Shown: piece after piece, positions 34,817 through 43,200 of the stretch
Position numbering within the stretch: the first letter of the stretch is position 1
How the letters are laid out: each line of letters begins with the position of its first letter
From: Planctomycetota bacterium
GTDB lineage: Bacteria > Planctomycetota > SZUA-567 > H5-PLA8
Reading direction: 5' to 3'
Assembly (NCBI GenBank): GCA_027493525.1
Contig: JAOSKN010000003.1
Location: 1,488,001-1,552,000, forward strand
Length of the DNA stretch: 64,000 bases
Translations under genes and position numbers: made by a program
The notes under the pieces: generated by a model
The model's input: the letters and a program-made list of their open reading frames with translations, nothing else
Told to the model about the DNA's origin: nothing
The model's database searches: none

Positions 34817-35411
34817 TCAGATGGCGTTGCGGAAGTAATTGATCTTGGTCTTCACCGCGCGGACGCGGCCCTTCTTCTCGCGGTCGTCGATGGCGCGGAT
34901 CTCGATCTCGAGCTTCGCGTCCCAGCGCCCGTTGCCGTTCTCGTCGGTGTAGGTCTCCAGTTCGGGCTCCTCGTAGATGTTGTTGCCGTTGAGGTCGGAG
35001 AAGGGCTCGGCGTCGAGGCGGAAGATACGCCCGATGGGCGCATTGGAGGCGCTGACTTCGATGGTGCAGCGGCCGGCGAGCAGGCGCGGGTTGCCCGGCC
35101 CGTAAGACTGGTCGTTGCGCAGGAAGACCAGGGAGCTGATGGCGAAGTGGTCGCTCATGTCGCCGTCGCGGTTGAGATCCTGGTTGACGACGCTTTCGTG
35201 AACGAACTCGACCGGCGGGACGTACGCGATCTCCGGGTCGCCGGGCATGACGAAGCGGATCTGGTAGGTCGCGGTGGGGTTGGAGGTGGAGTGGTAGGCG
35301 TTGGTGGCGCCGAAGTCCCCCACCCCGAAGCGGACCTCGCCCTCGGCGCCTCAGGATCTCCAGCAGGGAGATGCCGCGGGCGCGAAGCAGGCGAAGGGGC
35401 ACGGCCCTCAT
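34817..35411 (-). pseudogene. Prepilin-like gene lacking its membrane helix, frame broken
   Basis: ATG 35411 begins MRAVPLRLLRARGISLLEIL, a typical prepilin peptidase site (RG followed by ISLLE). Where a hydrophobic helix should continue, the frame turns into Arg/Gly-rich sequence. The neighbouring frame instead carries GAEGEVRFGVGDFGATNAYH and a plausible pilin-like body with Asp/Asn-rich loops (DLNRDGDMSD, DLNGNNIYEE, DENGNGRWD) to 34817. The two frames meet at about 35350. A single deletion of a length not divisible by three would explain both the lost helix and the shift. The start overlaps the upstream stop by ATGA, so the operon organisation is intact. It is either a real loss of function or an assembly collapse. 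Confidence 0.65.
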
Positions 35412-35812
35412 TGAGGCTGACCCTCCGGCAGATTCTGCGGCGCCGGCTCCACGGGCGTCTCGCCGTGCGTGGCGCGAACGTCGCCGACCTGGGTGCGGAT
35501 TTGTCCGAGCCCGTTGTCGATCCCATCCACCTTGACCTGAAGCTGGCGCATGTAAGCCTGCTGCTGCTCGTACTCGCGGCGGTAATTCTCGAACTCCGTG
35601 CGGACACGGTTGACCTCGGCGACCGCCTGATCGTTCGAATGAACGGGCTCGGCCACCGGACCGGCGTCAGGTCCCGCCGGTCTGCTGTTGCTCCAGGCCA
35701 TGATCGAAAAGATCAGGCTCACGACCGAGACGCAGCCCACCACCGCCAGTCCGAGCGTATGGAAGAGCTGCTGGTCGGCGGCGCGCTCCTTCGCCTTTGC
35801 CTCTGTGCGCAT
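35408..35812 (-). CDS. Small single-pass membrane coiled-coil protein
   Basis: A 134-residue protein with a charged N terminus, one membrane segment (LGLAVVGCVSVVSLIFSIMA, about 20-39), a linker, and a coiled coil (VNRVRTEFENYRREYEQQQA YMRQL region, about 68-100), ending Pro-rich. It is the first gene of the prepilin/PilX operon, has CAGGAG seven bases before ATG 35812, and its stop overlaps the prepilin start. No family is recognised. Its place suggests a pilus or secretion accessory membrane protein, by context only. Confidence 0.65.
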   Translation of the reverse strand: MRTEAKAKERAADQQLFHTLGLAVVGCVSVVSLIFSIMAWSNSRPAGPDAGPVAEPVHSNDQAVAEVNRVRTEFENYRREYEQQQAYMRQLQVKVDGIDNGLGQIRTQVGDVRATHGETPVEPAPQNLPEGQPQ

Positions 35813-36282
35813 TCACGATCTCCTGTGAAGGTTCCTTGAATTCGATTGCACTATGTGTGCCGACCTATAATTAAGTCCAAGCCCGACCAAAATTCAAATT
35901 AAAATTCCGCAAACAGAACCCGTTATGAGTCGTTACGCCGCGTCCCGCTTCTATTTAGAGCACTTTGCAAATCTAAAATATTACGGAATTGTATAAGCAG
36001 AGATTAAAAGACAGTTTATATCGCGAAGTTGAAACAAGACCGGATCAAAATTCCGTATAAAATAGGATTTTATTAGCATATGCACTCGATCCTGACCGAG
36101 AGGACGTTCAAGGCCTTCCAAGTACCGCCATGGCAGGTATGGGTTTGCATCTGGGCGGTACGGATCGCTGAATTCCAAAGGGTCATTTCTGGCCTTAGAA
36201 AGGCATGTGTGAAGGCGCTATAATTCAAGGTCCCCCACACGCGCATCCGGCGAGCTTACCCGCTTTCTTCCCTCCCCGGGCC
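35813..36282. other. AT-rich intergenic region with inverted repeat
   Basis: No convincing gene; a 65-codon minus-strand frame at 35981-36178 has no family resemblance. The sequence is clearly AT-rich at 35850-36070. ACGGAATT (35983-35990) and AATTCCGT (36049-36056) form an inverted repeat that could serve as an operator or promoter-associated fold for the operon starting at 35812. Confidence 0.45.
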
Positions 36283-36999
36283 TCAGGCGCCGGCACGGAC
36301 GGCTTCGACGCGCTGCAGCTTGCGCCAGCGCCCCGGCGGCATGCCGTGGGCTTTCCGGAAGAGCCGGACGAAGTAGTTGGCGTCCTCGTAGCCGCAGTCG
36401 CGGGCGATCTCGTCGATGCTGAGATACGGATCGAGGAGCTGCCGCCTCGCGCGGGCCAGACGCAGATCCTGCTGATACTTGAGCGGCCCGCAGCCGAAGC
36501 GCTCGCGGAAGAGCGCGCTCAGGTGGCTGTAGCTGACGCAGGAGGCCTCGGCGAGCGCCTGGGCGTCGATGTCCTCAAGGAGGTGCTGCTGGAGGTAGCG
36601 GACGGCGTCGGCGAGGCGCGGATGGAGGGCTTCGATGGTCTGGACGCGCTGTTCGGCCCGGCGGACGGCGCTGAGCAGCGTGAAGAGCAGGCCGTCGAGG
36701 AGTTCCTCGGCGGCGCGCGCGGGGTTCTGGCTGAGCGCGCAGAGTTCCTCCATCCAGCCACGGACGTGCGGCTCGTCGCCGAGTTGCAGCGTCCGCGCGG
36801 TCTCGTCGAGGAGGTGCTCGCCGTGGCGGTAGAGGACGCAGAGGGTTTTCCAAGGCCCGTCGCAGGCTTGGTCGTGGGGCACGTTGCCGGGCAAGATGAA
36901 GAGCGTGCCGGGCCGGCCTTCCAGCGCTTCGCGGCCGGCGGTGATGACGAGGTTCCCGCGGACGGTGAAGACGAACTCGACGGTCTGGTGCGTGTGCAT
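36283..36999 (-). CDS. AraC family transcriptional regulator, partner of PhyH copy 2
   Basis: A 238-residue regulator starting at ATG 36999 with a short cupin sensor (MHTHQTVEFVFTVRGNLVIT, LFILPGNVPHDQAC) and a C-terminal AraC double helix-turn-helix (DAQALAEASCVSYSHLSALFRE, LSIDEIARDCGYEDANYFVR, HGMPPGRWRK). The open frame continues a few codons upstream without a good start, so the N terminus may be slightly longer. It is divergent from PhyH copy 2 at 37399, mirroring the pair at 7.2-8.9 kb although the proteins are only distantly related. It probably controls the oxygenase gene. Confidence 0.87.
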   Translation of the reverse strand: MHTHQTVEFVFTVRGNLVITAGREALEGRPGTLFILPGNVPHDQACDGPWKTLCVLYRHGEHLLDETARTLQLGDEPHVRGWMEELCALSQNPARAAEELLDGLLFTLLSAVRRAEQRVQTIEALHPRLADAVRYLQQHLLEDIDAQALAEASCVSYSHLSALFRERFGCGPLKYQQDLRLARARRQLLDPYLSIDEIARDCGYEDANYFVRLFRKAHGMPPGRWRKLQRVEAVRAGA

Positions 37000-37256
37000 C
37001 CGAACGTGCTGCGAGCCCTCATGGACCTTGGCCGCCTGTAGGCGCGGAAGCCGGACGGTCAGGGGGCTGACAACTGGGGGCTCTGGGGCATGGGGAGGTT
37101 CCCTGGCGCTTAGGACCGGGCGGTCCGAATCATAGATTCGTGCTAAAAGATAAGCCTATCCTCTCTAGGGCGCAAGGCGTTCGTGGGATAGGGTTCGGGG
37201 GTCGGGCGGGGATCGAGGGAGAAGCCTTCGCCGTGCCCTCTTCCGCGAGGGGAGCC

Positions 37257-37350
37257 GGGCACGGGGCAGCTTCGCTGACCCGTGGCACGCCGCCCTTGCC
37301 ACCTCCCGCGTAGGGAGCGGGCACGGGGCAGCTTCGCTGACCCGTGGCAC
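37257..37350. repeat. Two identical 32-bp direct repeats upstream of PhyH copy 2
   Basis: The same 32-bp sequence (beginning GGGCACGGGGCAGCTTCGCT) occurs at 37257-37288 and 37319-37350, a spacing of 62 bp. Each copy contains CACGGG and CCCGTG that can pair. They are flanked by cctcccgcg/cgaggag-type segments. The rest of the AraC-PhyH space (37000-37256) shows nothing else clear. Confidence 0.85.
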
Positions 37351-37398
37351 ATCCCCCCTGCTCCCTCCCGCGAGGAGAGGGAATTGAAGGAGCAGAAC

Positions 37399-38283
37399 AT
37401 GCTGAACGCCGAACAGATCGCACGCTTTCGCACGGACGGGTTCCTGGTTGTCGAGGACGTCTTCTCGCCGGCGGAGGTCGCGGCCTATCGCGCGGCGGCC
37501 GAGAGCGGGCGGATCCGCGAAATCAACGCGAACCGCAAGCACACCGAGGTCCACGTCCACCAGCTCGAGGTGACCTGCAAGGACCCGCTCTTCCGGGACC
37601 TCGCCGCCGACGCGCGGCTCACGGACAAGCTCGCGCCGCTCATCGGCGAGGACTTGCAGGTCCAGCACAGCAAGCTGGCCACGCAGCCGCTGAAGAAGGA
37701 CGTGGGCGGCTTCGGCTGGCACCAGGACTTCGCCTTCTTCCCGCATACGAACACGGACCTGGCCGCGATCTTCGTGTACCTCGACGACACCGACACGGAG
37801 AACGGCTGCATGTCGATGGTCCGGGGCAGCCACAAGCTGGGGCTGCTGGAGCACCGCGTGGACGGCTACTTCAGCGGCAAGTGCCAGGAGGAACAGGCCT
37901 GGTCCGATGCCTCGAAGGTCGTGCCCGTCCGGGTGCGCGCCGGCGGGATCAGCATCCACCACTGCCTGACGCTGCACGGCAGCGGGCCGAACAAGAGCGG
38001 GCTCCCGCGGCGCGGCGTGGTGTACCAGTACCGCAACGCCGACGCGTACCAGCTCGCCGACCACATCTGGCAGGACACGGGCTTCCAGGTGCGCGGCCGC
38101 TTCAGCGAGACCGTGCGCTGCGAGGCCGGGCGGATCTACATCGCCAAGCGCAAGGCTTGGGATCCGCCGTTTGGAAACCTGTACCTTCAGATCGGCGAGC
38201 AGGCGCAGCGCTGGAACGCCGAACGTCAGGGCGCCGGATGCCGGACTCCGGCATCCGAACAGGTCGCGGCCGTCACCGGGTAG
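37399..38283 (+). CDS. Phytanoyl-CoA dioxygenase (PhyH) family protein, copy 2
   Basis: A 294-residue Fe(II)/2-oxoglutarate oxygenase. Iron ligands are H108 and D110 in GFGWHQDFAFFPH and H193 in LTLHGSGPNKS, with R204-R205 for 2-oxoglutarate. ATG 37399 (MLNAEQIARFRTDGFLVVED) follows AAGGAG at 37387-37392. It is divergent from the AraC gene at 36999. It is somewhat longer than copy 1 and keeps the family motif ENGCMSMVRGSHKLG. Substrate unknown. A DNA segment of unknown repeats follows. Confidence 0.9.
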   Translation: MLNAEQIARFRTDGFLVVEDVFSPAEVAAYRAAAESGRIREINANRKHTEVHVHQLEVTCKDPLFRDLAADARLTDKLAPLIGEDLQVQHSKLATQPLKKDVGGFGWHQDFAFFPHTNTDLAAIFVYLDDTDTENGCMSMVRGSHKLGLLEHRVDGYFSGKCQEEQAWSDASKVVPVRVRAGGISIHHCLTLHGSGPNKSGLPRRGVVYQYRNADAYQLADHIWQDTGFQVRGRFSETVRCEAGRIYIAKRKAWDPPFGNLYLQIGEQAQRWNAERQGAGCRTPASEQVAAVTG

Positions 38284-38306
38284 CCAAACCGCTTCCATAA
38301 GTTGTC

Positions 38307-38450
38307 GAGAGCGTAAAAAAGTTGCACCGTGGTGCGCAGAGTTCAGTCGCCACGGGGCGTTGGGGTCATCACGCCTCCTATCCAGTCGTTCGCCCGAAGT
38401 CTTCGGCGGGCCTTGTCCACGAGACCGTAAAAAAGATGCACCGTGGTGCA
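38307..38450. repeat. Direct repeat with palindromic core, 114-bp period
   Basis: A roughly 30-bp sequence occurs at 38307-38336 and 38421-38450. Each has CGTAAAAAAG followed by the palindrome-like TGCACCGTGGTGC. The intervening 84 bp are not repeated. No gene is seen in 38284-38750. Confidence 0.75.
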
Positions 38451-38750
38451 CTTGCTTCGCGGGGCGAGCCAAGGCTTGCCACGCAAGACGGCCGCGGGAT
38501 GCGCGGAGGCGCCGCGGATCCGCCAGGTCCGCCGGCGCGAGCACGGCCTCCTTAAAGAGGCGCTCATCCCCCACGGAGAGGCCAAGGTAAGTCCGAGCGC
38601 GCGGCCAGGGCTTGGCGCTCGAGCGCTCTCCGCTCAAGGAGAGATTCTGCGCGGCAGCCGGCGCTATGTCAATATATAAGTTAAAAATCATATATAGTCT
38701 ACGTTACATGAATACGAGGAACTCCGGTCGACCCAGGGCTTGGGGCTAGA

Positions 38751-38869
38751 GGCTTAAGGCTTAAGGCTTAAGGCTTGAGGCTTGAGGCTTGAGGCTTGAG
38801 GCTTGAGGTTTGAGGTTTGAGGTTTGAGGTTTGAGGTTTGAGGTTTGAGGTTTGAGGTTTGAGGTTTGA
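38751..38869. repeat. Heptanucleotide minisatellite, 17 units
   Basis: Three units GGCTTAA, then five GGCTTGA, then nine GGTTTGA, in perfect phase (38751-38771, 38772-38806, 38807-38869). The three homogeneous blocks differ by one base each. It lies just before the AT-rich promoter region of the catabolic cluster. Confidence 0.97.
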
Positions 38870-38944
38870 GGGCAAAGCTATCCGACCACATTCGAGCGAC
38901 CGGACAGGTGATTTTATTATATATTTTCTTTATATACAATATGT

Positions 38945-39019
38945 TATAATATTTAATCTTAACTGATCTAAGCCATCCTATCCGGTGTATTTAGAATATC
39001 TAACCGTTTTTCGGATAGG
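38945..39019 (+). promoter_or_regulatory. Promoter and inverted-repeat operator before the GntR-LacI gene
   Basis: A perfect TATAAT (38945-38950) lies in a strongly AT-rich patch. CCTATCCG (38977-38984) and CGGATAGG (39012-39019) form an inverted repeat, and a third CTATCCG occurs near 38878. The second arm overlaps the AGGA ribosome-binding site of the gene starting at 39022, so the repeat could be an operator, a translation-blocking hairpin, or both. Confidence 0.55.
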
Positions 39020-39021
39020 AA

Positions 39022-40125
39022 ATGATGACCAAGACCCTGACCAGCAAACACGAGCAGCTCCGCGAGCTGATCCTGGACGAGATCCAGCGGTTGGGGCTGA
39101 AACCCGGCGACCGGGTACCTTCGCGCCCCTTCTGGCGGCGGCGGCTGGAGGTCTCCAACGACACGGTCGACCGCGCGCTGCGGGGGATGATCGAGGAGGG
39201 CGTGCTGACGGCGCGGGCGGGGAGCGGGACGTTCCTGCGCCGGGCGGTGCCGGCGAATGGATCGGCGGGCGAGACGTCCCGGCGCACGAAGGTCATCGAC
39301 GTGCTGGTGCCGCGGGAGCGGGAACAGTTGCACGAATCGAGCAGCCCGCACGTGCTGCTGGGGCGGCTGGAGGGGGCGACGGAAGCCTGCCGCCGGCTGG
39401 GGCTGGGGACGGCGCTCCAATTCGTGAACCCCTACCGTTTCATGACCCTCGAGGAGCTGCTCCAGGCCGTGGAGCCGCTTCATGACGGCGTGCTGTTTCT
39501 GAACGAGGACCTGTCCAACCGGATGGAAGGCGCGCTGCGCGGGCGGCGCGTCCCTTATGCCATCGTGAGCCCCTACCGGGAGCGGGTGAACGGGGTGGGC
39601 TTCGACCTGGCGCCGGCGTACCGCGCGGCCTTCGCGCATCTGAAGCGGATCGGGCGGCGAAACGCGGCGTACCTCTCGAACGACCCCTCGGGCGCGCATT
39701 CGCATTTGCCCTGGGTGGAGGCCGCGGCGGCGGAGGCCGGCGCGAAGCCGCCGCGGGCGTACTGGTGCGTTGAGAGCCCGCGCGCGGCATTGGAGCGGCT
39801 CGTCGCGCACGACTTGCAGGCCTACGGGATCGACGCGCTGCTGTGCCGGACCGACCGCTGGGCCTTGCAGGCGCTGGACCATCTGACGCGGGCGGGCGTC
39901 AAGGTTCCGGAGGACGTGGCGCTGATCGGGTGCGACGACGCGCCCGAGGCCGCGCAGGCGGGGTTGGCCACGGTGCGGCTGCCGTTCGGCGGGACGGGGG
40001 CGGGCGCGGTGGAACAACTGGCGGAGATGCTGGCCGAAGGACGGTGCGAGGCGGCCTACCGGCGCGTGGCGGCGGAGTTCGTCGTGCGGGGTTCGGCGCA
40101 GGTGGAGGGCGGGAGCGATGCGTAA
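39022..40125 (+). CDS. GntR-LacI chimeric regulator of the catabolic cluster
   Basis: A 367-residue regulator with a GntR winged helix (LRELILDEIQRLGLKPGDRV, LEVSNDTVDRALRGMIEEGV, GSGTFL, about 10-75) and a LacI-type ligand domain (FDLAPAYRAAFAHLKRIGRR, LLCRTDRWALQALDHL, VALIGCDDAPEAAQAGLATV). ATG 39022 is used; ATG 39025 is directly next. It stands first in a run of same-direction genes for polysaccharide breakdown and probably senses a sugar released by them. Its own upstream inverted repeat suggests autoregulation. It is a distant relative of the regulator at 2.9-4.0 kb. Confidence 0.85.
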   Translation: MMTKTLTSKHEQLRELILDEIQRLGLKPGDRVPSRPFWRRRLEVSNDTVDRALRGMIEEGVLTARAGSGTFLRRAVPANGSAGETSRRTKVIDVLVPREREQLHESSSPHVLLGRLEGATEACRRLGLGTALQFVNPYRFMTLEELLQAVEPLHDGVLFLNEDLSNRMEGALRGRRVPYAIVSPYRERVNGVGFDLAPAYRAAFAHLKRIGRRNAAYLSNDPSGAHSHLPWVEAAAAEAGAKPPRAYWCVESPRAALERLVAHDLQAYGIDALLCRTDRWALQALDHLTRAGVKVPEDVALIGCDDAPEAAQAGLATVRLPFGGTGAGAVEQLAEMLAEGRCEAAYRRVAAEFVVRGSAQVEGGSDA

Positions 40126-40130
40126 CGGCG

Positions 40131-40208
40131 GGCACCCCCTGCCCCCCTCGGTGAGGGGGAGAAGAATAAGGACTGCTCCCCCTGCCTGCCCTCGAAGAGG
40201 AGGGGAGC
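40131..40208. repeat. GC-rich ccccctc/gaggggg foldbacks
   Basis: CCCCCTC-GGT-GAGGGGG (40143-40159) and a second, looser GCTCCCC...GGGGAGC foldback (to about 40207) fill the space between the regulator and the glycosidase. Similar ctcccgcgagg-type segments occur near 37370 and 45300. They crowd the expected start region of the next gene. Confidence 0.5.
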
Positions 40209-40233
40209 GCGGCGGCCTGGGAGCCTCCTGGCC

Positions 40234-43200
40234 TTGGGCTCCATGCTGGCGGCGGTCTGTGCGCATGCTCCATCGGCCTCGCAGGCGGGCGAGAGCGCGG
40301 TCGAGCAGGCGCGCGCGGACGAACGGGCGCGGCAGGAAGGGCTGAAGAAGGCGCCGGGATACAAGAAACTCGACCTGACGCCGGCGCGCCTGCATGTGGT
40401 CCCGCTGGAGCTGCCCGCGGCGTTCGAGCGCTCGGCGGAGGCGTTCCCGAAGTCGGCGCACGACGTCGTGATCGGGGCGGACGGGAACTTCCTGCGCGAC
40501 GGGAAGCCGGTCTTCCTCTTCGGCGTCGAGGCGGAGCTGTACAACGGCGCGTGGCTGCACCGGATCCTGGGGCTGGACTTCACGGAACTGTCGATCCTCG
40601 CGCGGGGCGAGTTCCGCGCCTCGCTGAAGGTCGAGAAGAAGAAGGCCGCCGACGGGACGCTGCTGCTCGAAGCCTCCTCGCCCGTCGAGAGCCCCTGGCT
40701 GGAGCTGCGCTTCAAGGAGGCGCTGCGCGGGGGGACGCTGCTGACGTACGAGCTGATGATGAACAAGACGTTTCATCCGCTCCCGTACGAGGTGTACGAC
40801 TTCCAGCCGCCGCTGTACTGCCCGGGCGTGCCGGGGTTCCACAAGAACAGCAGCCACTTCTTCGACCTGTGCCAGGAGAACCCGGAGGCGCGGCAGCTCT
40901 ACGTGAACATGCTGCGCTGGAGCGCGCGGCACGCGCGGAAGTATCCGGTCTGGATGTACGAGCTGATCAACGAGGTGAGCTACATCTGCCCGTGCGCGGC
41001 GAACGCGCAGCGCTTCCAGGAGGAGATGGCGCGCAAGTACGGGACGCTCGAGCAGGCGAACTCCGCGTGGGGCACGCGCTACGGCTCGTTCGAGGCGGTC
41101 CTGCCGCCGCTGAACATCGGCTCGGGGATGATCTACAACAGCGAGTGGGGCGTCGTGCCGCACGGGAAGGACCTGAGCGTGCCGCTGTGGATCGACTGGG
41201 CGCGCTGGATGGAAGGGCGCGGGGAGGAGGTCTTCCGCGAGCTCCAGGCCGAGTTGCAGAAGCTCGATCCCGGCGCCAAAGGCTGCTACCAGAGCCCGTA
41301 TTGGGAAGGGCGCAACGCGATGTCCCCGGCGACGAAGGGGCGCACGGAGGATCTCTATGGCGGCGAGCAGGTCCTGAACCTGTTCCGGCAGGAGCGCGGT
41401 TCGGAGAAGTGGGAAGAGCTGACGCAGATGCTGGAGCAGCAGATCGCCAACGACCTGATCCGGGCCAGCGCCCCGGCGAAGCCGCACGTGAACCTGGAGT
41501 GCACGATCAACGGCTATCCGCGCGCCAAGGACGAGCCGGAGAAGGCATACCGGATCGGCGCGGCCGGCACGCGGACGTTCTTCTGGCACCAGGCGGTGCA
41601 CGGCGTCTCGGGGAGCGTGATCGGGTACTTCTACGGGAACGCCACGAGCGGCGGCGGGGGCAGCGTCTGGGATCCCCAGCGGCACACGCTGGACTCGATC
41701 CGGGAGCTGCCGCGCACGCGGGGCGAGATCGGGGCGCTGGCCGAGATCGTGCTCCCGAATCCGCGGATCAAGGGCCGCATCGGGGTGCTCTACTCGCTGG
41801 AGACCTCGCGCGTGATCCGGCCCGAAAAGGACAACCTGTGCCACCAATTCGTGGCGGAGTTCGCCGACTATTACGGCGCGGCGCTCTTCACGCGCGCGCC
41901 CGTCGATATCGTCACGAGCGAGCAGGTGCTGGCCGGGAAGGCCGGCGACTACAAGCTGCTGGTCGTTCCGCACGCCTGGCGCGCGCGGCAGGGCGTGCTG
42001 GAGAAGCTGGCGGCGTACGCGCAGGCCGGCGGGACGGTGCTGGTCTCGCCCGACAGCCTGCGCTTCGACGACGATTCGGGCGCGCGGCTGGAGACGGAGG
42101 CGTTCCTGGGCGGGCGCGCGGGCAAGCCGCTCACGCAGGCCGCGCGCCCCGTATTCCAGGACGCGCTCGCGGGGCTCGGCGAGTGCGGCTCGAAAGGCAT
42201 CGCCAGCGCGCCCAGCGGCGAGCGGGACTTCGATTTCGCCGCGCCGGTGCACGGGTACGAATTCGAGCCGACGACGGCGCGGCTTCTGGCGGCCGCCGGC
42301 GGCAAGCCGGCGCTGACCGTGAACGACCTGGGGCGAGGCAAGGTGTACCACCTCGCCTACGAGCCCTCGGACCGCTCCCGCTTCCAGCTCATGCGCTGGA
42401 TCGCCGGGCAATGCGGAGCGCGGGCGGACCTGGAAACGACGAGCCCTTCGGAGCTGCCGCTTCCCGGCGACCTGTTCCCGTTCCTGCCGATCGAGACGCA
42501 CCGCTTCGAGCGCGACGGCCGGCAGGTCTGGTACGCGCTGAATTTCGGAGGCGCCTGCGCGGGCCGCCTCGTCCCCGCGGAGGCCGCGAAGCCGATGACG
42601 GTGCGCAACGTCCGCGACGGGAAATACCTGAAGCCGGACGGAGGCACGAGCGCAACGCCGAGCCCGTGGACGCCCGACGCGCTGAAGGCCGGCGTGCCGG
42701 TCGAGTTCCCCAGCCAGGACCCGGTGGTGCTGCTGCTCGAAGACCCCGAACGCGAGCCGCTGGCGCTGGAGACCTTGAGCGACGAGCAGCGCGAGGCGCT
42801 GGCGTGGCTGTACCGGAAGAGTCCCGCGTCGGAGAAGAAGATCCTGATCGACGCCGTTTCCACGCTCGAGGGACGCATGCACGCCTACCGTATGCCGACG
42901 GCGGTGAAACGGCTGGAGGACCTGGGTTACGAGGTCCACACGTCGGTCAAGCCGCTGGCGAAGCTCGTGGCGCGCAACGGCGAGGACCTGAAGGACGCGA
43001 CGCTGGGCGAGTACCGGGTGCTGATCCTGGCCGGACTGGACGCGAGCGATCTGGACGAGCCGGCGCAGGCGGCCGTGCTGGCGTTCGTGAAGGGCGGCGG
43101 CGGGCTGCTCTACTGCGCGCCGACGGAATACCACCACGCGGGGAAAGCGCACCCGCTGGCGCGGGCGCTGGGGCTGGAGATCGGGCGCGCGAACTTTCAC

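Noticed and set aside
32221..34842. A plus-strand frame of 873 codons rich in Val, Gly and Asp
   Set aside because: It mirrors the PilX-like gene and shows no motif.
35981..36178. A 65-codon minus-strand frame in the AT-rich gap
   Set aside because: No family resemblance, no ribosome site; probably chance.
38751..38869. CRISPR-like array
   Set aside because: Units are seven bases with no spacers, and no cas gene is in the window.
38754..38939. A minus-strand peptide with repeated PQTSNLK
   Set aside because: It is the translation of the heptamer array; seven bases read three times give a seven-residue repeat. No start context.
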